The translations under genes were made by a program, and so were the position numbers. From Bacillus sp. CECT 9360 (GTDB lineage: Bacteria > Bacillota > Bacilli > Bacillales > DSM-1321), in contig NZ_CAKKNA010000001.1 of NCBI RefSeq assembly GCF_918741275.1, forward strand, positions 1 through 64,000: a stretch of DNA of 64,000 nt, given 5' to 3'. This document shows, piece after piece, positions 16,922-24,602 of this stretch. Positions within the stretch are counted from its first letter, which is position 1. Each line of letters begins with the position of its first letter. The notes beneath the pieces are model-generated. The model had not been told where the DNA came from. It saw only the letters and a program-made list of their open reading frames with translations, and made no database searches.

Positions 16922-17005
16922 ATGACAGTTTTTGAAGCGTTGACGCTTGTATGTGCATTTGCAGGCTTAGTCGTGGCTGTACTGTCATTTAACCAAAAAA
17001 AATAA
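16922..17005 (+). CDS. Type I toxin, holin-like small membrane peptide
   Basis: A 27-residue peptide beginning MTVFEALTLVCAFAGLV and ending SFNQKK: one hydrophobic membrane helix with a short basic tail. This is the pattern of the putative holin-like/TxpA-BsrG toxin family of bacilli, in which the peptide damages the membrane when not silenced by an antisense RNA. The gene is too short for routine gene finders. The ribosome site lies within a hairpin, an extended -10 promoter precedes it, and a perfect 11-bp terminator stem starts at its stop codon. Confidence 0.8.
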   Translation: MTVFEALTLVCAFAGLVVAVLSFNQKK

Positions 17006-17039
17006 TCCACCTTTGAGTTAACAGGCTCGGTGGATTATT
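17001..17039. terminator. Bidirectional terminator of toxin mRNA and antisense RNA
   Basis: AATAATCCACC and GGTGGATTATT pair over 11 bp. T runs follow on the plus side weakly (TTTCT) and strongly on the minus side (TTTTTTTT from the toxin's lysine codons), so it can end both the toxin mRNA and the converging antisense RNA. Confidence 0.7.
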
Positions 17040-17138
17040 TCTGCTTGTTGCCGATCCCCTTTACAGGAACTTTCTGTTGTAAGACCGTTTGGTGTAACTA
17101 GCACCAGCGGTCTTTTTTTAATATATGCAATTTTATAA
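17006..17138 (-). ncRNA. Candidate antisense RNA antitoxin
   Basis: A minus-strand promoter at 17143-17170 would start an RNA near 17136 that runs leftwards across the 3' part of the toxin transcript and stops at the shared hairpin near 17000. It contains a stem AGACCG/CGGTCT (17082-17113), which on the plus strand also resembles a terminator with a T run. This 3'-overlap design matches RatA/TxpA-type modules. Exact ends are inferred. Confidence 0.55.
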
Positions 17139-17142
17139 TTTT

Positions 17143-17170
17143 ATTATACCCGACATTTTAGAAAATGCAA
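17143..17170 (-). promoter_or_regulatory. Promoter of the antisense RNA
   Basis: On the minus strand TTGCAT (17170-17165), a 16-base spacer and a perfect TATAAT (17148-17143). Confidence 0.55.
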
Positions 17171-17194
17171 ACAAGCTATGATAGTGCTTGGCAT

Positions 17195-17392
17195 CTATTT
17201 TGTCTTAATCTCCTGTACCCTGCCTACCTGGCCGTCCGTAAGTCTTACTTTAATGCCATGGGGGTGGAAGCTGGAGTTAGTCAAAATATCTTTAACGACT
17301 CCACTTGTTAATTTTCCGCTTCTTTGATCAGCCTTTAGGACAATATCAACGGCGATACCAGGGATAATATCCTTTCGATTTTGTCCGTTCAT
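17195..17392 (-). CDS. ywbE: YwbE-family small protein
   Basis: A 65-residue protein of the YwbE (DUF2196) family: start MNGQNRKDIIPG, core VDIVLKADQRSGKLTSGVVK, then HPHGIKVRL and GQVGRVQEI near the end. The fold is a small KOW-like beta barrel; the role is unknown, possibly RNA-related. Its ATG overlaps the stop of the upstream 66-residue gene by one base (TAATG), implying translational coupling. The family call is secure, the function open. Confidence 0.85.
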   Translation of the reverse strand: MNGQNRKDIIPGIAVDIVLKADQRSGKLTSGVVKDILTNSSFHPHGIKVRLTDGQVGRVQEIKTK

Positions 17393-17592
17393 TATACACC
17401 TGTCCTTCTTCGTCGATTATTCACTTTTTTGGTTTGCTGGCTTTTCATTTTTTTAGTTGTTTGTGAATTTGAGCTTGATTGACCATCCGAAGACTGGCTT
17501 TTTTTACTTTCGAGCTGCTTTTGGATAGCTTCTTGCAGGCTCATTTTCTTTTTCGGTGTTTCCGCCTTGTCCGGATTGTTGGATTCAGTCAT
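17392..17592 (-). CDS. Small lysine/serine-rich protein upstream of ywbE
   Basis: A 66-residue polar protein. After an acidic start it contains KKKMSLQEAIQKQLESKKSQ, predicted helical, then a serine/glutamine-rich and strongly basic tail ending NNRRRRTGV. No domain is recognised. Its stop overlaps the ywbE start, so it is the first gene of a two-gene operon. A GGAG site precedes the ATG. Low complexity and net positive charge suggest nucleic-acid contact, which is only a guess. Confidence 0.65.
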   Translation of the reverse strand: MTESNNPDKAETPKKKMSLQEAIQKQLESKKSQSSDGQSSSNSQTTKKMKSQQTKKVNNRRRRTGV

Positions 17593-17921
17593 ATGGTATT
17601 CCTCCAGTTCTTGTATTGTGATATGTATAGTGTAATCTATTGTACCAAACCTTACAAATAATGAATGGACGTGGCACTAAGACAAAACATAAAAAAAATC
17701 ATAGTCACGATTTTACACTTTGTTCAATGATTGGGTTTGTATAATATATATAATTATATATAAGGCTAGTATTCATAGCATTTAGATAAAATCAACCAAT
17801 CCGTATACATATACACTTCAATTTTTCGGAATATTCCGACTTAATTTCTACAGCAGGAAGCGGATAATTTATTAAATCATCACAGCTGAACTTACAAGAT
17901 CATTTAAAAAGGGGGGTTTTA
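17593..17921. other. Intergenic region before the pyrimidine-catabolism operon
   Basis: This 329-base gap between divergent genes has TATAAT boxes at 17740 and 17749 on the plus strand (with weak -35 matches TTGTTC and TTTACA), a TTGGTTGAT-like sequence on the minus strand near 17794 that partly matches the B. subtilis PucR box, and the 14-bp palindrome at 17826. No ORF is credible. Confidence 0.5.
17826..17839. promoter_or_regulatory. Palindrome, candidate operator of pyrimidine operon
   Basis: TCGGAATATTCCGA is a perfect 14-bp palindrome 83 bp upstream of the permease start. A close relative, CAGAATATTCTG, lies at 35303 just before the semialdehyde dehydrogenase/aminotransferase genes that should complete the same pathway. 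Confidence 0.4.
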
Positions 17922-19448
17922 ATGAAAACGCAAATTGAACAGAATGGGATTGTTACTCTGACAGAAGAAGTGGCGCAAAATTTGAGTGACAGTGAGTTGT
18001 GGAATGATGATTTGCGCCCAACCACACTTAAAGAACATTCATGGAAAGGTATAAACTTCGCTACTTTATGGATCGGGATGTGTTTATGTATCCCGGCGTA
18101 TACGATGGCCAGTGGTTTGATCACATTGGGAATGAACTGGTGGCAGGCAGTCGGAACGATATTTCTTGGCAATGCGATCGTGCTTATCCCTATTTTATTA
18201 AATTCACATGCTGGAACAAAGTTCGGAATTCCGTATCCTGTCTTTGCGCGGCTTTGGTTCGGGGATAAAGGGGCGCATATACCGGCGCTCGCCCGGGCCA
18301 TTGTTGCGGCTGGATGGTTCGGGATCAATACTTGGATCGGGACGGGTGCTATCGATACTTTGCTGGTGGCTACTTTCCCTGCCTGGGGCGACTTAACCGG
18401 ACATACGGCGATCATTTTTGCCTTGTTTTGGGCCTTGAATGTCGGAGTGGCTTTTAAAGGTCCGCAGAGTATGAAGTTGCTGGGTTCAATCGCTGCTCCT
18501 GTAGTCGGTGTCTCGGCCATCATTCTCCTTTTTTGGGCATTTACGAATGCTGGGGGTTGGGGACCTATTTTGGAGCAACCATCGAAATTCAGCACAACCG
18601 GCGAGTTTCTAAAGGTGTTTTTTCCGGCCTTAACAGGGGTTATCGCTTTCTGGGCTACGCTTGCGTTGAATATCCCTGATTTTTGCCGATATGCTAAAAG
18701 CCAGAAATCGCAAATGGTTGCCCAAAGCTTTTCACTGCCGATCACAATGAGCATCTTTGCTTTTATTGGGATTGCCGTTACATCAGCGACGATCGTCATC
18801 TTCGGCCAGGCGATTTGGGATCCGGTCCAGCTGATAGCCAATTTCCCTCCATTTGTTATCTTGTTGGGAACGATTGTCATAGTCCTCTCTTCTTTAACGA
18901 TCAACGTGGGCGCCAACATTGTAGCGCCAGCCCGCGCCGTAGAGAATTTAAACCCGAAACGAATCACGTTTGCGCTTGGCGCTCTTATTACCGGGATCGC
19001 AGCGATCTTGATGCAGCCTTGGTACATCATGTCCAACTTCGGTAACTATATTTTTGGCTGGCTCGGGGCTTATGCAGCTTTGCTCGGCCCGATTGATGGC
19101 ATCGCGATCGCAGATTACTGGCTTGTCCGCAAAAGGCAAATGGCCCTTAAAGAGCTATATGAACCTAACGGAAGATACAATTACAGCAGTGGGGTTAATA
19201 AAAACGGAGTCTATGCTCTTTTGATAGGCGTAGCCATTCCCGTCCTCGGCCTATTCATACCAAGCCTCAGATTCCTCTGGGATAATGCCTGGACTTTCGG
19301 CTTGTTTATTTCGATTATTGTCTATACCTATTTAATGAAAGGTGATAAAAGTATTTTAAAACCGGGAGAGTACGAGAAAATTACTATAATAGACAACCAG
19401 ACGCAGGATGCACACACCAATCCGATCGACGCAGCACTCACAAAATAA
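17922..19448 (+). CDS. NCS1-family nucleobase/hydantoin permease
   Basis: A 508-residue, 12-helix NCS1 transporter (allantoin/uracil/cytosine/hydantoin type). The N-terminal NDDLRPTTLKEHSWKGINFA, helix 1 LWIGMCLCIPAYTMASGL, the FGIPYPVFARLWFGDKGAHIP loop and A-A-G-W-F-G-I-N-T-W-I-G in helix 3 are characteristic, as is NIPDFCRYAKSQKSQ in the helix 6/7 region. Downstream genes degrade dihydropyrimidines, so uracil, thymine or a hydantoin is the expected substrate; PucI and PucI-like proteins carry allantoin. GGGGGG precedes the ATG. It leads the 17.9-26.3 kb operon. Confidence 0.87.
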   Translation: MKTQIEQNGIVTLTEEVAQNLSDSELWNDDLRPTTLKEHSWKGINFATLWIGMCLCIPAYTMASGLITLGMNWWQAVGTIFLGNAIVLIPILLNSHAGTKFGIPYPVFARLWFGDKGAHIPALARAIVAAGWFGINTWIGTGAIDTLLVATFPAWGDLTGHTAIIFALFWALNVGVAFKGPQSMKLLGSIAAPVVGVSAIILLFWAFTNAGGWGPILEQPSKFSTTGEFLKVFFPALTGVIAFWATLALNIPDFCRYAKSQKSQMVAQSFSLPITMSIFAFIGIAVTSATIVIFGQAIWDPVQLIANFPPFVILLGTIVIVLSSLTINVGANIVAPARAVENLNPKRITFALGALITGIAAILMQPWYIMSNFGNYIFGWLGAYAALLGPIDGIAIADYWLVRKRQMALKELYEPNGRYNYSSGVNKNGVYALLIGVAIPVLGLFIPSLRFLWDNAWTFGLFISIIVYTYLMKGDKSILKPGEYEKITIIDNQTQDAHTNPIDAALTK

Positions 19449-19449
19449 T

Positions 19450-19485
19450 AGGTCTGAGCAGTATTTTCTTAGGCCTTTTTTAGAT
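19450..19485 (+). terminator. Weak internal terminator-like hairpin
   Basis: AGGTCT pairs with AGGCCT (one wobble) around a 15-base loop and is followed by six T, in the 60-bp gap after the permease gene. It may attenuate rather than end the operon. Confidence 0.35.
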
Positions 19486-19508
19486 AAAATTCGGAAAGTG
19501 GTGAAATC

Positions 19509-20762
19509 ATGATTAAAACAACTTCGATTAATCCAAAAAGATTACAGGAACGCATCCATCAATTAGCTTTAATCGGCAAAATCGGTGATACAGGCATATG
19601 CCGTTTAGCTTTATCAAAGGAAGATCGAGAAGCAGTTGAAGTGGTACAGGGATGGATGGAGGAAGCGGGAATGGCAACCCGAATCGATAATTTTGGAAAC
19701 TTAATCGGAAGATTGGAAGGAGAAAATCCAGAAAAGCCCATTTTAATGCTCGGTTCACATATTGATTCACAGCCCTACGGGGGACGCTTTGACGGGACAA
19801 TTGGGGTTTTAGGGGCCATTGAAGTCGTCCAGTCGATTACCGAAAAAAAGATTATTCCTGATAGTCCGATGGAAGTGGTAGCCTTTTGTGATGAAGAAGG
19901 CTGCCGGTTCAATAAAGGAATTTTTGGGGTGCGTGGAATTTGGGGAGACCTTGAACCCGGGGAATTGGAAAGAACGGATAAAGACGGGATTACGAGGAAA
20001 CAAGCGCTGCTAGATTTTGGCTGCGATATTACGAAATTTGAAGAATCACAATATAAGAGAGGAAGCATTGCCGCATTTTTGGAAATGCATATCGAGCAGG
20101 GGCCGGTGCTGGATACATTAAACGAACCGATTGGAATTGTAACAGGCATTTCAGGCCCTCTCTGGCTTACCGTTGAAATGACTGGTTTTGCAGGACATGC
20201 GGGAAGCGTTCCGATGGCGATGCGCCAGGATGCCTTATTAGGGTCGGCAAAAGTAATTGTTGCCTTAAATGAAATTGCCACGCAAGAACCAGGGAGCCCT
20301 ACGGTAGCAACGGTAGGAAATATTGAGGTATTTCCAAACTCGCGCAACATCATTCCGGAAAAGGTTACATTTACAGTTGATTTAAGGGATATCGAACTCG
20401 AACGGCGAAATCAATATGAAAGGGAAATACGAATAGCGATTGATACGATCGCAAAAGCACATGGTCTTACGTATACGATTTCAGAAGACACCAATACAGA
20501 GCCTCGGTATTGCGCGAACTGGATAAAAGATATTATTCGGGAAGCGAGCGAAAAAATGGGCTACAAACCGACTGAATTAATGAGCGGTCCGTTTCATGAT
20601 TCATTGGTGATGTCGAATTACTGTGATTATGGAATGATTTTTGTCCGCTGTAAAGACGGCATTAGCCATAACCCGCTTGAATATTCCACGGATGATGACA
20701 TAGCGATAGCCACGGAGCTGTTATATCAAACAGCACTGGGCATCCTGAACCAGAAAAATTAA
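19509..20762 (+). CDS. M20-family N-carbamoyl amidohydrolase (beta-ureidopropionase/allantoate type)
   Basis: A 417-residue metal-dependent hydrolase of the hydantoinase/carbamoylase branch of peptidase family M20. Metal ligands appear in LGSHIDSQPYGGRFDG (H84, D95), FCDEEGCRFN (E129, E130), EMHIEQGPVLD (H194) and near the C-terminus PFHDSLVMSN (His about 386). The GHAGSVPM lid motif typical of the dimerisation domain is present. It should release CO2 and ammonia from N-carbamoyl-beta-alanine or an N-carbamoyl amino acid. A second, unrelated enzyme for the same step (the nitrilase type at 20989) follows in the same operon, so one of them may have another N-carbamoyl or ureido substrate. Confidence 0.88.
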   Translation: MIKTTSINPKRLQERIHQLALIGKIGDTGICRLALSKEDREAVEVVQGWMEEAGMATRIDNFGNLIGRLEGENPEKPILMLGSHIDSQPYGGRFDGTIGVLGAIEVVQSITEKKIIPDSPMEVVAFCDEEGCRFNKGIFGVRGIWGDLEPGELERTDKDGITRKQALLDFGCDITKFEESQYKRGSIAAFLEMHIEQGPVLDTLNEPIGIVTGISGPLWLTVEMTGFAGHAGSVPMAMRQDALLGSAKVIVALNEIATQEPGSPTVATVGNIEVFPNSRNIIPEKVTFTVDLRDIELERRNQYEREIRIAIDTIAKAHGLTYTISEDTNTEPRYCANWIKDIIREASEKMGYKPTELMSGPFHDSLVMSNYCDYGMIFVRCKDGISHNPLEYSTDDDIAIATELLYQTALGILNQKN

Positions 20763-20781
20763 ATGGATATAACAGCCAGAG

Positions 20782-20816
20782 AGTGAGCTCTGTTCCTGCA
20801 TGAGCTCACTTTTTTT
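20782..20816 (+). terminator. Rho-independent terminator after the M20 hydrolase
   Basis: AGTGAGCTC pairs perfectly with GAGCTCACT around an 11-base loop, followed by seven T. It implies a separate promoter for the downstream genes; an ACACAAT...ATTGTGT inverted repeat lies at about 20857-20902. Confidence 0.75.
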
Positions 20817-20988
20817 GCGTGCTTTTATAGGACAGGCTATTCATAAACAATATTTTTACACAATGTATGATATGGGCCGTTCAATACTTACAGATTGTGT
20901 AATGCTTCTGTATGGCAAGTCATAATAAAATAAATGAAACAAACCTATCTTTTATAAAGGTTATTTGGTTTAGGGGAGAGGTTATACC

Positions 20989-21879
20989 ATGTCAGACAAA
21001 GTAAAGATTGGCCTTATTCAAGCTGCAAATGATGTACACGGTGATGAACCGGTAGAGTTACACAAGCAGAAAGCGATTGAAAAGCACATAAAGTTAGTCA
21101 GGGAAGCCAAAGAAAAATCAGCGCAAATTATTTGTCTTCAGGAAATTTTCTATGGCCCTTATTTTTGTGCCGAACAAACTCCCAAATGGTATGAAGCTGC
21201 CGAAGAAATACCAAATGGCCCAACTGTAAAATTATTTCAGGAATTGGCGCATAAATTACAAGTCGTTATTATCCTGCCAATCTATGAACGGGAAGGAATT
21301 GCGACTTATTACAATACGGCCGCTGTCATTGACGCAGATGGATCCTATCTAGGTAAGTACCGGAAAAATCATATTCCCCATGTTCAGGCCGGCGAAAAGG
21401 GATACGGTTTTTGGGAGAAGTATTACTTTAAACCTGGTAATCTTGGGTATCAAGTTTTTGAAACGGCCTATGCGAATATAGGAGTCTATATTTGCTATGA
21501 TCGCCATTTTCCTGAAGGAGCACGGTTGCTCGGGTTAAAGGGTGCTGAAATCGTGTTTAATCCATCCGCCACAGTGGCAGGCACCTCCGAGTATTTGTGG
21601 AAGCTGGAACAGCCGGCACACGCCGTTGCCAATGGCTATTATATTGCTGCGATTAATCGGGTCGGTGTCGAAGCGCCATGGAACATGGGTGAATTTTACG
21701 GGCAATCTTATCTGGCTGATCCGCGGGGCAATTTTGTCGCCATGGCTAGCCGTGATAAGGACGAGGTGATTATCGGGGAAATGGATAAGAAACTGATTCG
21801 CGAAGTAAGGGATGTCTGGCAGTTTTATCGTGACCGCAGACCTGAAACCTATCAAGAAATGACTGCTCTACTTCCTTAA
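20989..21879 (+). CDS. Nitrilase-superfamily beta-ureidopropionase-like amidase
   Basis: A 296-residue carbon-nitrogen hydrolase. The catalytic triad is E52 (CLQEIFYGPYFC), K126 (GKYRKNHIP) and C169 (GVYICYDRHFPE), all in canonical context. The closest classes are N-carbamoylputrescine amidases and beta-ureidopropionases. Given PreT, PreA and hydantoinase next door, hydrolysis of N-carbamoyl-beta-alanine (from uracil) or N-carbamoyl-beta-aminoisobutyrate (from thymine) is the likely role. GGGGAGAGG precedes the ATG; a TTGGTTTA sequence lies just upstream. It heads the 21-26 kb gene run. Confidence 0.88.
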   Translation: MSDKVKIGLIQAANDVHGDEPVELHKQKAIEKHIKLVREAKEKSAQIICLQEIFYGPYFCAEQTPKWYEAAEEIPNGPTVKLFQELAHKLQVVIILPIYEREGIATYYNTAAVIDADGSYLGKYRKNHIPHVQAGEKGYGFWEKYYFKPGNLGYQVFETAYANIGVYICYDRHFPEGARLLGLKGAEIVFNPSATVAGTSEYLWKLEQPAHAVANGYYIAAINRVGVEAPWNMGEFYGQSYLADPRGNFVAMASRDKDEVIIGEMDKKLIREVRDVWQFYRDRRPETYQEMTALLP

Positions 21880-21921
21880 GGTTTAGAATGAACAATTTGA
21901 ACTGGAAAGGAGAAATGTTGA

Positions 21922-23289
21922 TTGAGAAAAATAGAAAGAATTTCGCTGCAAAACCTAGAAGGGAATTTTGAAGAAATGGAGCCAGGCTTATCGGATCGTC
22001 AGGCAATCGAAGAAGCAAACCGCTGTTTGTACTGTTATGATGCTCCCTGTATTAAAGCCTGTCCTACTGAAATCGATATCCCCACTTTTATAAAAAAAAT
22101 TGCTTCAGGTAATTTAAAGGGTTCCGCGAAAACGATTATGACAGCCAATCCGGTTGGAGCAAGCTGTGCAAGAGTTTGTCCGACAGAAGAGTTATGTGAG
22201 GGAGCCTGTGTGTTAAACCATTCTACAGCACCGATTATGATCGGTAATCTTCAGCGTTACGCCACAGACTGGGCGATTCAAAACCAGCAAGTTCTGTTCA
22301 AGGCAGGGAATAAGAACGGCAAATCCGTCGCCGTTGTTGGAGGCGGTCCTGCCGGCTTGTCAGCTGCCCGGGAACTGGCTCTGCTTGGTTATACGGTCAC
22401 CGTCTTTGAAGCGGAAGAAAAGGCAGGCGGGTTAAATACGTATGGAATTGTTTCTTTCCGCCTGCCGCAAACCATCTCCTTTTGGGAAGTAGAACAGGTT
22501 AAAAGCCTTGACGTAGAGATACGGACAAACACAAGAATCGGCAAGGATATTCAGGCACAGGAACTGCTCGAAAAATATGACGCAGTGGTTTTGGCGGTAG
22601 GGATGTCGGAAGTCCCGCAGCTTGGCATCGAAGGAGAAGACCTGCCAGGTGTTTTTGATGCAATTCAGTTTGTAAAAGCAACTAAAACAGGTGAACTTTC
22701 AAAAGAATTCATTGGAAAGCGAGTCGCTGTCATCGGCGCAGGCAACACAGCGATCGATGCCGCGACCTGTTCGGTTCGTCTCGGAGCGGAGATTGTGAAA
22801 ATCCTATACCGGAGAACGATTGAGGAAATGACAGCCTATGAATTTGAATATGAATTTGCCAAACAGGACAATGTAGAGTTTCATTGGTTGACTGCGCCGA
22901 ACCGGATCATCGCTGATGAAGGGGGAATGGTTACGGGAATCGAGTGCAAGCGAATGGTATTAAGCGAGCCTGGTGAAGATGGTCGCCGCAGGCCTCTGCC
23001 GGTGGAAGGTTCAGAATTCATCATTGCTGTGGATGCGGTTATTAGGGCAATTGGACAATCCAGATATGTCCAGTTAATCGAAGAGTTCGGCATCGAGCAT
23101 GATGATGGGGTCGTTAAAATTGCACCGAAATCATTCCAAACATCGAAAGAACAGGTTTATGCCTGTGGAGATGCTATTTTTGGCAAGGGTCAGGGAGAAG
23201 CGATGGTCGTTTCTGCTGCCCAGCAGGGGAAGATGGTAGCACTTGAGGTTCATAGAAAGCTAGGCAGTGAGATTAGCGCAACCGCTTAA
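21922..23289 (+). CDS. preT: NAD-dependent dihydropyrimidine dehydrogenase subunit PreT
   Basis: A 455-residue flavoprotein similar to the small subunit of glutamate synthase. Eight cysteines for two 4Fe-4S clusters lie at 35, 38, 43, 47 and 82, 86, 92, 96. A FAD-binding GGGPAGLSAA motif starts near 141, and an NAD-binding VIGAGNTAIDAA motif near 266. With PreA it reduces uracil or thymine to the 5,6-dihydro form using NADH. The start is TTG 21922, nine bases after AAAGGAG; the nearby ATG 21915 is out of frame. preA follows after 25 bp. Confidence 0.9.
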   Translation: MRKIERISLQNLEGNFEEMEPGLSDRQAIEEANRCLYCYDAPCIKACPTEIDIPTFIKKIASGNLKGSAKTIMTANPVGASCARVCPTEELCEGACVLNHSTAPIMIGNLQRYATDWAIQNQQVLFKAGNKNGKSVAVVGGGPAGLSAARELALLGYTVTVFEAEEKAGGLNTYGIVSFRLPQTISFWEVEQVKSLDVEIRTNTRIGKDIQAQELLEKYDAVVLAVGMSEVPQLGIEGEDLPGVFDAIQFVKATKTGELSKEFIGKRVAVIGAGNTAIDAATCSVRLGAEIVKILYRRTIEEMTAYEFEYEFAKQDNVEFHWLTAPNRIIADEGGMVTGIECKRMVLSEPGEDGRRRPLPVEGSEFIIAVDAVIRAIGQSRYVQLIEEFGIEHDDGVVKIAPKSFQTSKEQVYACGDAIFGKGQGEAMVVSAAQQGKMVALEVHRKLGSEISATA

Positions 23290-23314
23290 TAAATAGATAT
23301 TGGGAGGTAGGACG

Positions 23315-24592
23315 ATGGCTGATTTGCATATTAATCTTGCGGGAATTAAGTCTCCAAACCCATTTTGGCTGGCCTCTGCTCCCCCGACAAATTCTGGATA
23401 TCAAGTGCAAAGAGCATTTGAAGCAGGATGGGGAGGAGCCGTCTGGAAGACATTGGGCGATCCAATATTGAATGTCTCTTCCCGGTTCGGGGCTATCCAT
23501 TTTAATGGCCAGAGAGTAGCTGGCTTCAACAATATTGAATTGATTACCGACCGGCCCCTTGAGGTGAATTTGAAAGAAATTTATGAAACGAAAAAGAGAT
23601 TTCCGGACCGCGCGATCATTGCCTCATTAATGGTTGAGCCGAAGCAGGAAAAGTGGCATGAAATTGTAAAGCGTGTGGAGGATGTAGGAGTAGACGGCCT
23701 TGAGCTCAATTTCGGATGCCCACACGGAATGGCGGAAAGAGGAATGGGCTCTGCTTCCGGACAGGTACCGGAATTGGTGGAGAAACAAACATTTTGGACG
23801 AAGGAAGCAGCCCGCACCCCTGTCATAGTAAAATTAACGCCAAACATTACAGACATCACCGTTACTGCAGAAGCTGCGGTCCAGGGCGGTGCGGATGCGG
23901 TAAGCATGATCAACACGATAAACAGCCTTGCTGGTGTCGATATCCATACGTGGAATACGATTCCGCATGTTGCCGGGAAAGGAGCACATGGCGGCTATTG
24001 CGGGCCTGCTGTGAAGCCAATTGCTTTAAATATGGTCGCTGAGTGTGCGAGAAATCCGTTAGTGAATGTGCCGATTTCAGGCATAGGCGGTATCTCGAAC
24101 TGGCAGGATGCCGTTGAATATTTACTGATGGGCGCAACAGGTGTCCAGATTTGCACGGCCGCTATGCACCATGGCTTTCGCATCGTAGAAGATATGATTG
24201 AAGGCTTATCTATCTATTTAGACGAAAAAGGCCTCTCTTCAGTCATGGATCTCGTTGGGAAGTCCGTTGCGAGATACTCCGACTGGGGTGAACTTGATTT
24301 AAACTATAAAACCGTTGCCAGGATAAATAACGATGTCTGCATTAACTGCAACAAATGCCATATCGCTTGTGAGGATACGGCGCATCAATGCATCGATATG
24401 CTCCAAGATGCTAACGGTCCTTTTTTACGAGTTCGTGAAGAGGACTGTGTTGGCTGCAATTTATGTTCGATTGTCTGTCCTGTCGAAGGCGCCATCGATA
24501 TGGTCGAATTGAAAAATGAACTGCCGCCATTGACCTGGAACGAGCGCCAGTCAGTCATTGGGTCACTTGGTGAAAGGGATCTGGTCAAATAG
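23315..24592 (+). CDS. preA: NAD-dependent dihydropyrimidine dehydrogenase subunit PreA
   Basis: A 425-residue catalytic subunit: a class 1 dihydroorotate-dehydrogenase-like TIM barrel with FMN (NPFWLASAPPTNSGYQV near the start, NFGCPHGMAERGMGSASGQ in the middle, ISGIGGISNWQDAVE near 260). A C-terminal 2x4Fe-4S ferredoxin domain carries CINCNKCHIAC and CVGCNLCSIVCP. NFGCPHGM matches the active-site loop of dihydropyrimidine dehydrogenases. The start at 23315 follows GGGAGG; the longer frame begins inside the site. preA lies between preT and the hydantoinase gene, 10 bp from the latter. Confidence 0.92.
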   Translation: MADLHINLAGIKSPNPFWLASAPPTNSGYQVQRAFEAGWGGAVWKTLGDPILNVSSRFGAIHFNGQRVAGFNNIELITDRPLEVNLKEIYETKKRFPDRAIIASLMVEPKQEKWHEIVKRVEDVGVDGLELNFGCPHGMAERGMGSASGQVPELVEKQTFWTKEAARTPVIVKLTPNITDITVTAEAAVQGGADAVSMINTINSLAGVDIHTWNTIPHVAGKGAHGGYCGPAVKPIALNMVAECARNPLVNVPISGIGGISNWQDAVEYLLMGATGVQICTAAMHHGFRIVEDMIEGLSIYLDEKGLSSVMDLVGKSVARYSDWGELDLNYKTVARINNDVCINCNKCHIACEDTAHQCIDMLQDANGPFLRVREEDCVGCNLCSIVCPVEGAIDMVELKNELPPLTWNERQSVIGSLGERDLVK

Positions 24593-24602
24593 GAGGAATT
24601 TG

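Noticed and set aside
17713-17745. Sigma-54 promoter for the permease operon
   Set aside because: No TGGCAC-N5-TTGC-type match was found; a TATAAT box with a weak -35 is the better reading.
17900-19036. 378-codon minus-strand ORF opposite the NCS1 permease
   Set aside because: Antisense shadow of a strongly conserved membrane protein gene; its composition follows from the complementary codons and there is no ribosome site.
19775-20353. 192-codon minus-strand ORF opposite the M20 hydrolase
   Set aside because: Antisense shadow; the plus-strand gene has all catalytic motifs.
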